DNA of 64,000 nt from Bhargavaea sp. CC-171006 (GCF_009761675.1 NZ_QUZH01000023.1:124001-188000), one strand, 5' to 3'; positions 19,405 through 27,657 are shown, counted from the first letter of the stretch. The notes: generated by a model from the letters alone, not told the origin. Numbers and translations: made by a program.

Positions 19405-22137
19405 TCAGTTGGCTTTCAGGCGGTTACGGAGAACCATCTGAAGGATGCCGCCGTGGCGGTAGTAGTCCACTTCCACTTCGGAGTCGAAGCGTGCGAGCGC
19501 CTGGAATTCCTTGACGGAACCATCTTTGGCAGTCGCGGTGACTGTCAGGATATCGCGTGGCTTCACGTTGTCCGTGAGGTTGACGCTGATTTCCTCTTCG
19601 CCTGTCAGGCCGAGGGATTCCACGCTGTCGCCCTTCATGAACTGGAGCGGAAGAACGCCCATCATGACGAGGTTCGAACGGTGGATCCGCTCGTAGCTTT
19701 CGGCGATGACTGTCTTGATGCCGAGAAGGTTCGTGCCCTTCGCAGCCCAGTCACGGGAGGAGCCCATGCCGTAGTCTTTTCCGGCAAGGATTGCGAGGCC
19801 CGTGCCGTCTTCCTGATACTTCATCGCAGCATCGTAGATCGGCATGATCTCTTTTGTAGGCCAGTAAGTCGTGTAGCCGCCTTCTGTGCCTTTTGCGATC
19901 TGGTTGCGGATCCGGATGTTCGCGAATGTACCGCGCATCATAACTTCGTGGTTACCGCGGCGGGAACCGTACGAGTTGAAGTAGCGTGGCTCAACGCCGC
20001 GCTCACGCAGGTACTTGCCGGCAGGCGTATCTTTACCGATCGCGCCTGCTGGAGAAATGTGGTCTGTCGTGATCGAGTCGCCGAACTTGCCGATGACACG
20101 GAGGTTTGCAAGCGTCTGGATCGGGCTTGCTTCCTTCGACAGTCCTTCGAAGAACGGAGGATTCTGGATGTATGTCGATTCAGGGTCGAAGTCATACAGG
20201 GAGTCATCCGTTGTTTCGATCGCGTTCCAGCGCTCGTTCTCCGTGAAGACATGCTCATACTCTTTGCGGAAGAGGTCAGGTGTGACTGTCCGCTCGATTT
20301 CAGCCTTCACTTCTTCAGTGGATGGCCAGATGTCTTTCAGGTAGACGTCCGTGCCGTCTGTTGCGCGTCCGATCGGCTCTTTCTCGAAGTCGATGTTCAC
20401 TGTGCCTGCAAGGGCATATGCGACGACGAGCGGTGGCGAAGCAAGGTAGTTTGCCTTGACGAGCGGGTGGATCCGGCCTTCGAAGTTCCGGTTACCGGAA
20501 AGGACGGAGGATACGAGCAGGTCGTTGTCCATGATCGTCTTTTCGATTTCCGGAAGAAGCGGGCCGGAGTTACCGATGCACGTTGTGCAGCCGTAGCCGA
20601 CTGTGTTGAAGCCGATCTGGTCAAGGTACGTGTTGAGGCCCGCGGCTTCGAGGTAGCCGGTAACGACTTTCGAACCTGGAGCGAGCGACGTCTTGACATA
20701 TGCCGGCGGGCGGATGCCTTTTTCGACGGCTTTTTTCGCGACGAGTCCGGCGCCGAGCATGACATAAGGGTTCGACGTGTTCGTGCACGATGTGATCGCT
20801 GCAATCGCGAGGTCGCCGGTCTTCATTTCGACTGTGCGGCCGTCTTCGAACTCGACTGTGCCTTTTTTGTCGATTTCTTTTTCTGTAAGACCGAAGCCTT
20901 GGTTGCCCATCGGAGCCGTGATCGCCTTGTTGAACTCTTCCTTCATCTTGGACATCGGGATGAGGTCTTGAGGGCGCTTAGGTCCGGACAGGTTCGGCTC
21001 GATCGTGGACAGGTCGAGTTCGACTGTGTCCGTGTAAGTCGGTTCCACGTTGTCCGGAGTGAAGAACATGTCGTTTTCCTGGAGATACTTCTTCGTGACG
21101 GCGATATGGTCTTCGTCACGGCCTGTCAGGCGCATGTAGTTGAGGGATTCTTCGTCTACCGGGAAGAAGCCGCAAGTCGCGCCGTATTCAGGTGCCATGT
21201 TGGCGATGGTCGCGCGGTCCGCAAGCGGAAGCTGTGCAACGCCAGAGCCGAAGAATTCGACGAATTTGCCGACGACGCCTTTCTCGCGGAGAAGTTGTGT
21301 GACACGGAGCGCAAGATCGGTTGCCGTCGCGCCGTTCGGGAGTTCGCCCGTCAGCTTGACGCCGATGACTTCAGGAAGCGGGAAGTACGAAGGCTGGCCA
21401 AGCATGCCTGCTTCTGCTTCAATACCGCCGACGCCCCAGCCGAGTACGCCGATCCCGTTGATCATTGTCGTATGGGAGTCGGTTCCGACGAGTGTATCCG
21501 GATATGTTTCGAATGTGCCGTCTTCGTTTTCGATTTCGTGTACAACGCTTGCGAGGTACTCGAGGTTGACCTGGTGAACGATACCGGTTGCCGGTGGTAC
21601 GGCACGGTAGTTGTCATAGGCCTTTTGCGCCCAGTTGAGGAACTGGTAACGCTCGGCGTTGCGCTCGAACTCCAGTTCCATGTTCAGGCGGAGTGCTTCT
21701 TCGCTGCCGTAGCGGTCAACCTGGACGGAGTGGTCAATTACGAGGTCGACAGGAATTTCAGGGTTGATCTCGTCAGGGTTTCCGCCGAGATCCGCCATTG
21801 CCTGGCGCATCGATGCGAGGTCGACGACGACCGGAACGCCTGTGAAGTCCTGAAGGATGACGCGGGAAGGCTTGAACGGAACTTCCGATGAAGGGTCGAC
21901 ATCCGTGCCCCATTTTGCAAGGTTTTCAACGTGCTCATCTTTGATAACATAGCCATCGTGCTGGCGAAGTACAGATTCCAGCAGCACTTTGATGGAGTAA
22001 GGCAGGCGCGATACATCAGCGATGCCTGCATCCTGCAGAGCCTTCAGACGGTAGTAGTTGTACGTCTTGCCGTTCAGCTCGAACGACTGGCGGCTGTTGT
22101 GCAGATTGCTTTTAACTGTTTGTGTGCTCTTAGCCAT
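19405..22137 (-). CDS. citB: Aconitate hydratase (AcnA/CitB type)
   Basis: A 910-residue aconitase with the three [4Fe-4S] cysteines in [10 protein letters not shown] and [13 protein letters not shown], and active-site blocks [22 protein letters not shown] and [16 protein letters not shown]. It isomerises citrate to isocitrate in the TCA cycle; Bacillus CitB is also an iron-responsive RNA-binding protein. The start MAKSTQ at 22137 is preceded by GAGGAGGAAAAGCA. A palindrome 60 bp upstream may bind a regulator such as CcpC. The genomic neighbours (yneP, yneQ, yneR, parE) match B. subtilis. Confidence 0.97.
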   Translation of the reverse strand: MAKSTQTVKSNLHNSRQSFELNGKTYNYYRLKALQDAGIADVSRLPYSIKVLLESVLRQHDGYVIKDEHVENLAKWGTDVDPSSEVPFKPSRVILQDFTGVPVVVDLASMRQAMADLGGNPDEINPEIPVDLVIDHSVQVDRYGSEEALRLNMELEFERNAERYQFLNWAQKAYDNYRAVPPATGIVHQVNLEYLASVVHEIENEDGTFETYPDTLVGTDSHTTMINGIGVLGWGVGGIEAEAGMLGQPSYFPLPEVIGVKLTGELPNGATATDLALRVTQLLREKGVVGKFVEFFGSGVAQLPLADRATIANMAPEYGATCGFFPVDEESLNYMRLTGRDEDHIAVTKKYLQENDMFFTPDNVEPTYTDTVELDLSTIEPNLSGPKRPQDLIPMSKMKEEFNKAITAPMGNQGFGLTEKEIDKKGTVEFEDGRTVEMKTGDLAIAAITSCTNTSNPYVMLGAGLVAKKAVEKGIRPPAYVKTSLAPGSKVVTGYLEAAGLNTYLDQIGFNTVGYGCTTCIGNSGPLLPEIEKTIMDNDLLVSSVLSGNRNFEGRIHPLVKANYLASPPLVVAYALAGTVNIDFEKEPIGRATDGTDVYLKDIWPSTEEVKAEIERTVTPDLFRKEYEHVFTENERWNAIETTDDSLYDFDPESTYIQNPPFFEGLSKEASPIQTLANLRVIGKFGDSITTDHISPAGAIGKDTPAGKYLRERGVEPRYFNSYGSRRGNHEVMMRGTFANIRIRNQIAKGTEGGYTTYWPTKEIMPIYDAAMKYQEDGTGLAILAGKDYGMGSSRDWAAKGTNLLGIKTVIAESYERIHRSNLVMMGVLPLQFMKGDSVESLGLTGEEEISVNLTDNVKPRDILTVTATAKDGSVKEFQALARFDSEVEVDYYRHGGILQMVLRNRLKAN

Positions 22138-22197
22138 TGCTTTTCCTCCTCTGTTTCTACGTGAAAAGACGGATGGATCCACTTTTCTCTTCCTTAT

Positions 22198-22220
22198 CTT
22201 ATCGAATTACGCACGATAAG
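22198..22220 (-). promoter_or_regulatory. Palindrome in the citB promoter region
   Basis: CTTATCG (22198-22204) and CGATAAG (22214-22220) form a perfect dyad with a 9-bp gap. In B. subtilis citB is repressed by CcpC at ATAA/TTAT dyads; this element contains those words but with different spacing, so assignment to CcpC is a guess. Confidence 0.5.
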
Positions 22221-22347
22221 TAAATTACATAATATTGATTGAAGAGCATAAGAAAATTGAATGACCCTCACTTCCGACAAACGGCGAATGCCAGATATCC
22301 GAACTGCTCTTGCTTCACCTTAAGATCCGCTGAACCGGCAGACGCAG

Positions 22348-22381
22348 AAAATCCGGCAATCCATGAAGGAAGGCCGGATTT
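22348..22381 (-). terminator. Hairpin ending the small minus-strand unit
   Basis: AAATCCGGC (22348-22356) and GCCGGATTT (22373-22381) pair; only a short T-run follows on the minus strand, so it is a weak terminator. Confidence 0.55.
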
Positions 22382-22400
22382 CCATGTGCGATGTCAGGCT

Positions 22401-22508
22401 TCAGTAAAAGCTGATGAAGTCATAGGCAAGGGAAACGACGAACAAGCTGTGGACCAAGGCAAACAGAAATGCGTGGCGGTCAAGAACTTTCATCCGTTCG
22501 ATGTCCAT
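22401..22508 (-). CDS. Small membrane protein of 35 residues, unknown
   Basis: A short frame reading MDIERMKVLDRHAF then a hydrophobic helix (LFALVHSLFVVSLAYDFISFY) to a TGA at 22401-22403. The start at 22508 has GAAGGAG 9 nt upstream; another ATG 9 nt earlier touches that site. A perfect-spacing sigma-A promoter (22537-22565) lies 30 bp upstream and a hairpin follows the stop, so a complete transcription unit is present. I do not recognise a family; a single-pass membrane micropeptide is likely. Confidence 0.6.
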   Translation of the reverse strand: MDIERMKVLDRHAFLFALVHSLFVVSLAYDFISFY

Positions 22509-22536
22509 CGTGTCCATCTCCTTCTGCTTTTTTATG

Positions 22537-22565
22537 ATTATATAGGAAAGAGATTGATATTTCAA
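22537..22565 (-). promoter_or_regulatory. Sigma-A promoter of the 35-residue gene
   Basis: Minus strand TTGAAA (22560-22565), 17-bp spacer, TATAAT (22537-22542). Confidence 0.75.
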
Positions 22566-22628
22566 TATTTAAATCTTTCTGATTCCATTTTTTTCTGAGG
22601 TTTTTCGACTTTGTTTTGGGCATATTAG

Positions 22629-22654
22629 GTTTTAGCCCGGACACTTTTGGATAT
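22629..22654 (+). promoter_or_regulatory. Candidate sigma-B promoter of the YwzA-like gene
   Basis: GTTTTA (22629-22634), 14-bp spacer, GGATAT (22649-22654); consensus is GTTTAA-N12-14-GGGTAT. B. subtilis ywzA, the homologue, belongs to the general stress regulon, which supports the reading. Confidence 0.55.
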
Positions 22655-22704
22655 ATAAAGTACTGTAACGTCATAATAAAAATTTTAGAAGGAGTGAAGG
22701 CAAC

Positions 22705-22956
22705 ATGGAATTCTTAATGTATCTTATCATCGGCGGTATCATCGGATGGCTCGCAGGACTGATTCTCGGCAAGGACATCCCGGGCGGCATCATCGGTAAC
22801 ATCATCGCAGGTATCATCGGCGCATGGATCGGCGGCGCACTCTTCGGGAACTTTGGTCCTGACGTTGCAGGCATCGCTTTGATCCCTGCCCTGATCGGCG
22901 CACTGATTCTTGTGTTCGTCGTCAGCTTTATCCTTAAAGCCATGCGCAGAGCATAA
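22705..22956 (+). CDS. GlsB/YeaQ/YmgE family membrane protein (YwzA-like)
   Basis: An 83-residue, three-helix, Gly-rich membrane protein: MYLIIGGIIGWLAGLILGKD, GGIIGNIIAGIIGAWIGG and IPALIGALILVFVVSFILK. It belongs to the transglycosylase-associated (YeaQ/YmgE) family, which despite the name has no known catalytic function and is induced by stress. The ribosome site GAAGGAG lies 10 nt upstream. Alone between a sigma-B-like promoter and a strong terminator. Confidence 0.92.
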   Translation: MEFLMYLIIGGIIGWLAGLILGKDIPGGIIGNIIAGIIGAWIGGALFGNFGPDVAGIALIPALIGALILVFVVSFILKAMRRA

Positions 22957-22962
22957 CAGAAC

Positions 22963-23001
22963 ACACAAAAAAGAGGACCAAAACGGTCCTCTTTTTTGTG
23001 T
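22963..23001. terminator. Bidirectional terminator
   Basis: ACACAAAAAAGAGGACC and GGTCCTCTTTTTTGTGT form a 17-bp stem with A and T runs inside it, serving the YwzA-like gene and the convergent transglycosylase gene. Confidence 0.93.
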
Positions 23002-23005
23002 TCCT

Positions 23006-23692
23006 TTATTTTCCGCTGTATTCATCTGCCCTCTGTTGGTAATCCCTGTAAAATGACATGACATCCTCAACGTACTGGTCGCTGTGGTTGTACAGGAAGA
23101 TTGCCTGCTCCAACTGCCCTTCTGCCGCACCGTTTTGCGCCAGGTAGCTCGCCGCACTATAAAGCGAATCGCGAAGGTTGAACGGGTCTGCCTTTCCGTC
23201 CCCGTCTGCATCCAGCCCGTACCCGCCGTATGAACGGATCGCCTCAGGGTCGGTCTTTTCAACTTCAGGAATTTCTCCTTTTCCCAGCCCTGAGCAGCTG
23301 GGATGGGACCATCCGACCCAGGTGCAAGGCATGAATTGCATATGTCCTTCCGCACCTGCCGGCGAGACAAGCGGATCCATTGTGCTGAACCGCGTCTCGA
23401 CCCGGTGGTGGGCGGCCAGAAGCGTCCACGGTATTCCATATTCATCCGCCGCTTCTTTGTAGAGCGGCACGTAATTCTCAGGCACCCGGATATCAAACAG
23501 CCTGTCCGGGGTATGGTCGGCATACTCATTCAGCTCACGGATGAACGGGACATCCCGGAGCGCTGACCAAAACAGGGCGGTCATGACGTATAAAACAATC
23601 ATTGAAGGGATGAGAAAGATGAATGACGCAATCAGGCAGCCGCCTTTGCGCAGCGGCTTCCTCCTGTTTTTTATGATTTTCCGCTTGGCCAT
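23006..23692 (-). CDS. Membrane-anchored lytic transglycosylase-like protein
   Basis: A 228-residue protein with a basic N-terminus, one transmembrane helix (LIASFIFLIPSMIVLYVMTALF) and an extracellular SLT-fold domain: YGIPWTLLAAHHRVETRFS, SPAGAEGHMQFMPCTWVGW, and AASYLAQNG...AIFLYNHSDQYVEDVM. The catalytic position that is Glu in Slt enzymes reads HHRVETRF, with Glu in VET. It probably cleaves peptidoglycan glycan strands. MAKRKI at 23692 is chosen since AAGGGGG lies 6 nt upstream. Confidence 0.85.
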   Translation of the reverse strand: MAKRKIIKNRRKPLRKGGCLIASFIFLIPSMIVLYVMTALFWSALRDVPFIRELNEYADHTPDRLFDIRVPENYVPLYKEAADEYGIPWTLLAAHHRVETRFSTMDPLVSPAGAEGHMQFMPCTWVGWSHPSCSGLGKGEIPEVEKTDPEAIRSYGGYGLDADGDGKADPFNLRDSLYSAASYLAQNGAAEGQLEQAIFLYNHSDQYVEDVMSFYRDYQQRADEYSGK

Positions 23693-23710
23693 CCTCATCC
23701 CCCTTCCACG

Positions 23711-23738
23711 GAAAAAGCCGGCATTTGCCGGCTTTTTC
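23711..23738 (-). terminator. Terminator of sco1
   Basis: GAAAAAGCCGGC and GCCGGCTTTTTC pair perfectly around ATTT; it lies just beyond the sco stop and before the next gene. Confidence 0.92.
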
Positions 23739-23741
23739 ACA

Positions 23742-24341
23742 TCAGGCTCCCGCTTCGATCAGAGCTTCCATGTCTTCGACGATGATTTCATGTGGGACTT
23801 CCATATATCCGTCATAGCTTTTGACAGCTTCCCCTTCCTGGTTTACGAGGAAGAACGAGGAGGCGTGTGTGACCTGATCCGAGCCTTGCGGAGGCGCGAT
23901 GACCGGAACTTTGAACGATTTCACAGCCAGGTCTGCGATGTCTTCCATGTCATATCCCGTCAGCATCTCCCATTTGGACTGGTCGGCAACCTCAAAGGAA
24001 TCCAAATACTCCTGGAGCTTTTCCGGCGTGTCGTATTCAGGATCGACGCTGAATGAGACGATTTTATAATCCTCGATGCCGGCTTCCGCCAGATTGTCCT
24101 GGACTTCCGCCATATTGAACATCATCGGCGGACACACCGATGTACAATTGGTAAAGACGAACTGCGCGAGCCATGGCTGGCCTTTCAGGTCTTCAAGCGA
24201 GACCTTTTCATCATGCTGGTTCGTATATTCAAACGGCTGGACCTCCCAGGAAAAGTCCCCTTGGAACTTTCCTGCGTTACAGGCGCCGAGCACCAGTGCG
24301 GCCATGATTACCATCGCCGCAGCCGAGATGAGTTTTTTCAT
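23742..24341 (-). CDS. sco1: SCO1/SenC family copper lipoprotein
   Basis: A 199-residue lipoprotein: signal peptide with lipobox LVLGAC (Cys21), thioredoxin fold, copper ligands Cys66 and Cys70 in NCTSVCPP and His159 in VTHASSFF. Sco proteins deliver copper to, or reduce, the CuA site of cytochrome c oxidase (B. subtilis YpmQ). It fits with the cytochrome c biogenesis genes ccdA/ccdC nearby. Monocistronic, ending in a strong terminator. Confidence 0.95.
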   Translation of the reverse strand: MKKLISAAAMVIMAALVLGACNAGKFQGDFSWEVQPFEYTNQHDEKVSLEDLKGQPWLAQFVFTNCTSVCPPMMFNMAEVQDNLAEAGIEDYKIVSFSVDPEYDTPEKLQEYLDSFEVADQSKWEMLTGYDMEDIADLAVKSFKVPVIAPPQGSDQVTHASSFFLVNQEGEAVKSYDGYMEVPHEIIVEDMEALIEAGA

Positions 24342-24387
24342 CAGTAATACCGCCTTTACTTCTTCATTTACTTTTCATCTTATCGGA

Positions 24388-24424
24388 TACGGGGGGTGCC
24401 TTCAACAGAGACCGCCCCCGTTTT
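24388..24424 (+). terminator. Hairpin with T-run on the plus strand, no plus-strand gene
   Basis: ACGGGGG and CCCCCGT pair over an 18-nt interval and are followed by TTTTTCC on the plus strand. The neighbours sco1 and yvrJ are both on the minus strand, so its role is unclear. Confidence 0.4.
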
Positions 24425-24441
24425 TCCGACAATCCGATGAA

Positions 24442-24570
24442 CTAACCCGCTTTGAGTGACACAAGTGCTTCGTGAATGGCGGTCAGTTTTGTCTCCACCC
24501 TGTGCATCAGGTAAAACGATACAAAAATCGGGAATCCGAGATCCTGGATGAACGTCATCCATTCCTGCAT
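24442..24570 (-). CDS. yvrJ: YvrJ family small protein
   Basis: A 42-residue protein reading MQEWMTFIQDLGFPIFVSFY then LMHRVETKLTAIHEALVSL. The pattern of a short hydrophobic helix with GFPI followed by a (H/R)RxETKL helix is the YvrJ signature. GGAAGGAGG lies 8 nt upstream of the ATG. It follows DUF2922 and DUF1659 genes in the same direction, a cassette that recurs in Bacillales. Function unknown. Confidence 0.82.
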   Translation of the reverse strand: MQEWMTFIQDLGFPIFVSFYLMHRVETKLTAIHEALVSLKAG

Positions 24571-24615
24571 GATGGTGTCCTCCTTCCCATGTTGTTTCTT
24601 CCTGCATATCGGTTC

Positions 24616-24647
24616 AAAAAGAAGCCCCCCGGCATTGCCGGGAGGCC
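24616..24647 (-). terminator. Terminator after the DUF2922 gene
   Basis: GCCCCCCGGC and GCCGGGAGGC pair around ATT with one mismatch; on the minus strand TTCTTTTTG follows. Confidence 0.8.
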
Positions 24648-24651
24648 ATGG

Positions 24652-24870
24652 TCAGGCTGTAATGATGTCAGTCACGCCGCGGGATACGATGCGGGCGGCC
24701 TCGGCAGATTCAAGCGGGTGTCCGTCCGTGCCGAAGACGCCGCTGTCGATCACTTCCTGCATCGCCTGGCGCACCTCCGGTTCCGTGAGCCCTTCCTTCG
24801 GCTCATCGACTGAGAAAGTCATCCGCTTGCCTCCGGCTGTCCTGAAAATGAGTTCCAGAGTCTGATCCAT
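24652..24870 (-). CDS. DUF2922 family protein
   Basis: A 72-residue protein: LELIFRTAGGKRMTFSVDEPKEGLTEPEVRQAMQEVIDSGVF. This beta-hairpin plus helix pattern matches DUF2922. AAGGAGGGG lies upstream of the ATG. It follows the DUF1659 gene by 39 bp, with a small hairpin (24890-24911) between them. Function unknown; always seen with DUF1659 and often YvrJ. Confidence 0.85.
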   Translation of the reverse strand: MDQTLELIFRTAGGKRMTFSVDEPKEGLTEPEVRQAMQEVIDSGVFGTDGHPLESAEAARIVSRGVTDIITA

Positions 24871-24889
24871 TTCCTACCCCTCCTTTTAT

Positions 24890-24911
24890 GATCTTCCGGC
24901 CAAGGAAGATC
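24890..24911 (-). repeat. Hairpin at the DUF1659/DUF2922 junction
   Basis: GATCTTCC (24890-24897) and GGAAGATC (24904-24911) pair perfectly with a 6-nt loop and overlap the DUF1659 stop. No long T-run follows; an attenuator or processing site is possible. Confidence 0.5.
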
Positions 24912-25131
24912 AGTATTCTGTGATTTCCGCCGTTTCGATCTTCTCGGCTGCGATGTACGGGTAGCCCGATAGGCTTCCGAGTGCGCCGACAGCAGCTGCC
25001 AGAGATTCCGCATCCGCCGAACCGGACACATTCCGGTAGGTCTTCAGCTTGACGACCGGCTTGCCCTCCCCGTCCAGGCCCGCGTCAAAGTGAAGCCGGA
25101 TGGATGCGTTCTTGAAGATGATGTTTGCCAT
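24910..25131 (-). CDS. DUF1659 family protein
   Basis: A 73-residue protein: MANIIFKNASIRLHFDAG, then KTYRNVSGSADAESLAAAVGALGSLSGYPYIAAEKIETAEI. The (KT)(Y/F)xNV...A(D/T)...aLxxL pattern is DUF1659. GGGGGGAG lies upstream of the start. First gene of the DUF1659-DUF2922-yvrJ set. Function unknown. Confidence 0.85.
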   Translation of the reverse strand: MANIIFKNASIRLHFDAGLDGEGKPVVKLKTYRNVSGSADAESLAAAVGALGSLSGYPYIAAEKIETAEITEY

Positions 25132-25248
25132 GTTTTCTCCCCCCTTTCACCCGTTACATAGGGCGATTTGGTGAAAAGAATACAACGGAGGTGAAAAAAG
25201 TCGGCGCCCCCCTTATAATTGTTGGAGAATGCAAAAGAGGTGAGAGTG

Positions 25249-25689
25249 TTGCTGGAAGGCTGGTTTCTCTGGTTTATCCTGTTCTGGGCGGCTGTCCTGA
25301 TCGGCCTGTTCGCAATCGGCGGGTATTTCATGTTCCGCAAGTTTTTGAAGGCCCTGCCGAAGGAAGATGGACGGTCAACGCTCGACTGGGAAGAATACTA
25401 TGTCAATAAATCGCTTCATCTGTGGACGCCTGAGTCCAAAGAAATGCTGAATGAGCTCGTCTCGCCCGTACCGGAACTGTTCCGCCCGGTCGCCAAGCAG
25501 AAGATTGCAGGCAGGATCGGGCAACTGGCCCTGCGTGAAAAAGCGAAACGGATTGAGCTTGACCATATCATCCGCGGCTATATCCTTGCGACGCCGAAGC
25601 GTGACCATAAATTTCTCAAGAAAAAGCTGGAAGAGATGCAGATCGACGATACACCATACAAAAATCTGTATCAGTTCAGCAGGGATTGA
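25249..25689 (+). CDS. yneK: DUF2621 family membrane protein YneK
   Basis: A 146-residue protein with one N-terminal transmembrane helix (GWFLWFILFWAAVLIGLFAIGGYFMF), then the sequence RKFLKALPKEDGRSTLDWEEYYV and a charged helical domain. Matches YneK (DUF2621), which lies next to ccdC in B. subtilis as here. The TTG at 25249 is chosen because GAGGTG ends 6 nt before it. Its TGA is followed at once by a dispersed repeat. Function unknown. Confidence 0.88.
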   Translation: MLEGWFLWFILFWAAVLIGLFAIGGYFMFRKFLKALPKEDGRSTLDWEEYYVNKSLHLWTPESKEMLNELVSPVPELFRPVAKQKIAGRIGQLALREKAKRIELDHIIRGYILATPKRDHKFLKKKLEEMQIDDTPYKNLYQFSRD

Positions 25690-25841
25690 ACACAAAAGCG
25701 CAAGCGCCCGTTCTGCAACGTACAAACGGGAGTACTTCGGAACAAGATAAAGGAAACACGGTGAGGAACGGGCCGATGTTGACTTATCGCAATGAAGAGG
25801 GTGAAGTTTGCTGGTTGCTGGGCGCTGGAGCCGGACGGAGC
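25690..25841 (+). repeat. 150-nt dispersed repeat S, copy 1, in the yneK 3' region
   Basis: Begins directly after the yneK stop with AAAAGCGCAAGCGCCCG and ends GTTGCTGGGCGCTGGAGCC. Blocks GATAAAGGAAACACGG, GCCGATGTTGACTTATCG and GGTGAAGTTTGC are shared with the copy at 51027-51180 (opposite strand). GCGCCC near the left end can pair with GGGCGC near the right end, closing a long folded RNA. Repeats with such GCGC...GCGCTGGAGC ends are frequent in Bacillus genomes (general knowledge). Confidence 0.88.
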
Positions 25842-25878
25842 TTGTGAGGAAATCATCATTCATCTACAGACTAAATTT

Positions 25879-25916
25879 AAAACCGCCATTCCAAATTGAC
25901 CGGAATGGCGGTTTTT
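25879..25916 (-). terminator. Terminator of the ccd operon
   Basis: AAAACCGCCATTCC (25879-25892) and GGAATGGCGGTTTT (25902-25915) pair over 14 bp; on the minus strand a T-run follows. It touches the ccdC stop. Confidence 0.92.
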
Positions 25917-26431
25917 CATGCTGCTGCCCCGATGCGGGACTGCAGTTTTTTGTATTGCAGATACATGGCGATGCGCCATGGGACGATCATGCCGAATGCG
26001 AGGAGGAAGAACATCCCGGCAAGTTCCCCGACATCGATCGTGCTGCTGAGAATCAGTTTTCCTGCCACCCGCAGGATGAGCAGGCCGGCCAGGATAAAGA
26101 TGAATGCCTTTGACGGCTTCAGGTAAATCTCTCCCCCGCTCTCCTCGAACCTGGATGTCCGGATAAGAAGGAATGAAAACAGGATGCCGATGGCCAGTGC
26201 CTCGAACACATGTGGCCAGGCGACGCGGAATGGTTCGAAAAGGAACATCAGTGCGCCCGTCGACATCATGATCGGCGGCAGGATGATCTTTTTGGCGCTC
26301 GCAGGCTGTTTGCTTGCCCTGGAGCGCATGATCACCGCGCCGAGTCCCGCCATGGCGAAAATCACGGTCGAAGCAATAATCAGGACCGGCGCGGGAATCT
26401 CGGTGAAAATCCGGTTGATGAATTCATTCAT
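25916..26431 (-). CDS. ccdC: Cytochrome c biogenesis membrane protein CcdC (YneJ)
   Basis: A 171-residue protein with four or five transmembrane helices (for example PAPVLIIASTVIFAMAGLGAV and AFIFILAGLLILRVAG). It corresponds to B. subtilis CcdC, a partner of CcdA with unclear biochemical role. The ATG at 26431 overlaps the end of the thioredoxin-like gene by 8 nt. Last gene of ccdA-trx-ccdC. Confidence 0.88.
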   Translation of the reverse strand: MNEFINRIFTEIPAPVLIIASTVIFAMAGLGAVIMRSRASKQPASAKKIILPPIMMSTGALMFLFEPFRVAWPHVFEALAIGILFSFLLIRTSRFEESGGEIYLKPSKAFIFILAGLLILRVAGKLILSSTIDVGELAGMFFLLAFGMIVPWRIAMYLQYKKLQSRIGAAA

Positions 26432-26753
26432 ATTGTCCACCCGCCAGCTCGAGTTCGTCCATCCGGTGTTTCAGATCTGCCATCGGGACGAAACGGGCAA
26501 AGCGGGCGAACTCCCGGCCTTCCTTGAACAGCAGAACGACAGGTGCGGTGAAAAGTGACAATTGTCCGGCCAGCTCCGGAACCTGTGCAGCGTTGGCCAA
26601 ATAAAAAGGAAATGCATAATCTTCTTCAAGGGCTGCTACCTGCGGAAGCAGGCCTTCGCAGACCGAGCAGTTGTCGGTCTTGACGAAGAGGAGCAATGTG
26701 CCTTCCTCTTCCAGCGTGCCGATCCACTCCTCAAATGAATTGATTTGCTCCAT
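26424..26753 (-). CDS. Thioredoxin-fold protein in the ccd operon
   Basis: A 109-residue cytosolic thioredoxin-like protein with the active-site CSVC in FVKTDNCSVCEGLLPQV and the cis-Pro segment TAPVVLLF. No signal peptide. GGAGGG lies about 9 nt before the chosen ATG. In B. subtilis the middle gene between ccdA and ccdC is yneI (a CheY-like protein); here it is a thioredoxin, which could feed electrons to CcdA. That role is inference. Confidence 0.85.
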   Translation of the reverse strand: MEQINSFEEWIGTLEEEGTLLLFVKTDNCSVCEGLLPQVAALEEDYAFPFYLANAAQVPELAGQLSLFTAPVVLLFKEGREFARFARFVPMADLKHRMDELELAGGQYE

Positions 26754-26799
26754 TGCCGGATCCCTCCTTTCCCGCGGCAGTGTTGATGTCTTCATGATA

Positions 26800-27510
26800 T
26801 CAGAATCCCTGGAAATCTCCGAAGATCGGACTCAGCCAGCCGATGATCATCGTCATGCCGTCGAAGAACAAGAGGATCCCGACGAGAATCATGACCCAGC
26901 CGCCGACTTTCATGATGATGTTGCTGTATTTCCGGATGATCGAGAGCTTCGTGATAAAGAAAGACAAAACGAAGAATGGAATGGCAAAGCCCAGCACATA
27001 GGCCAGCATGTACCACATACCCGATCCCGGATTCTGCCCGGCAAGCGCGATGATGGCACCGATGATCGGGCCGCTGCACGGCGTCCATCCGGCGGCAAAA
27101 GCAAGGCCGATCACCGCGGAGCCGAAATAGCCGGCCGGCCGGTTCTTGAACTGGATCCTCCGCTCCTTCATAAGAAACTCGGGATTCAGGAGCCCGACGA
27201 TCATCAGGCCGAATGCGACGATGAAGATGGCGCCGATCTGTCTGAGAAGGTCATCGTACCTGACGAAGAACGAACCGATAAATGACGTGCCGAACCCGAG
27301 GGCGATGAAGATGGCCGAGAAGCCAAGCAGGAAAAACACCGTATGCAGGATTCCGCTTTTTGACATCTTTCCCCGGTCCGACTTCAGATCATCCAGCGAC
27401 ATGCCGGTGATGTAGGAGATGAATGCAGGATATAGCGGCAGCGTACACGGGGAGATGAAACTGAGGAACCCCGCTCCGAATGCCAATAGGATGTTGAGGT
27501 CTGTCGACAC
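26800..27510 (-). CDS. ccdA: Cytochrome c biogenesis thiol-disulfide transporter CcdA
   Basis: A 236-residue, six-helix DsbD-beta-like membrane protein. The two redox cysteines are in [13 protein letters not shown] and [14 protein letters not shown]. It moves electrons from cytosolic thioredoxin across the membrane for cytochrome c maturation and endospore cortex formation. The GTG at 27510 follows AAAGGGGGATT; the frame extends upstream without a ribosome site. First gene of the operon. Confidence 0.94.
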   Translation of the reverse strand: MSTDLNILLAFGAGFLSFISPCTLPLYPAFISYITGMSLDDLKSDRGKMSKSGILHTVFFLLGFSAIFIALGFGTSFIGSFFVRYDDLLRQIGAIFIVAFGLMIVGLLNPEFLMKERRIQFKNRPAGYFGSAVIGLAFAAGWTPCSGPIIGAIIALAGQNPGSGMWYMLAYVLGFAIPFFVLSFFITKLSIIRKYSNIIMKVGGWVMILVGILLFFDGMTMIIGWLSPIFGDFQGF

Positions 27511-27657
27511 CACAATCCCCCTTTCTCTTGCTGTCCTTATACTATCAGAATCCGATTGCGTTTTCGCCATTCCTGTCTGTGACAGTTTGTTGTCTTTACG
27601 GTATATTCCCGCAAGCTGGAAACGTGTCGGCCAGAAACATGAAGAGGCAGAAGAAAT

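Noticed and set aside
19453-21891. An 812-codon open frame on the strand opposite citB
   Set aside because: Mirror frame created by the codon bias of aconitase; the translation is Cys/Arg/Val-rich, lacks any domain and has no ribosome site. citB itself is certain.
22239-22598. A 119-codon plus-strand frame beside citB
   Set aside because: It runs across the hairpin and promoter of the opposite-strand micropeptide unit and has no ribosome site; composition is not protein-like.
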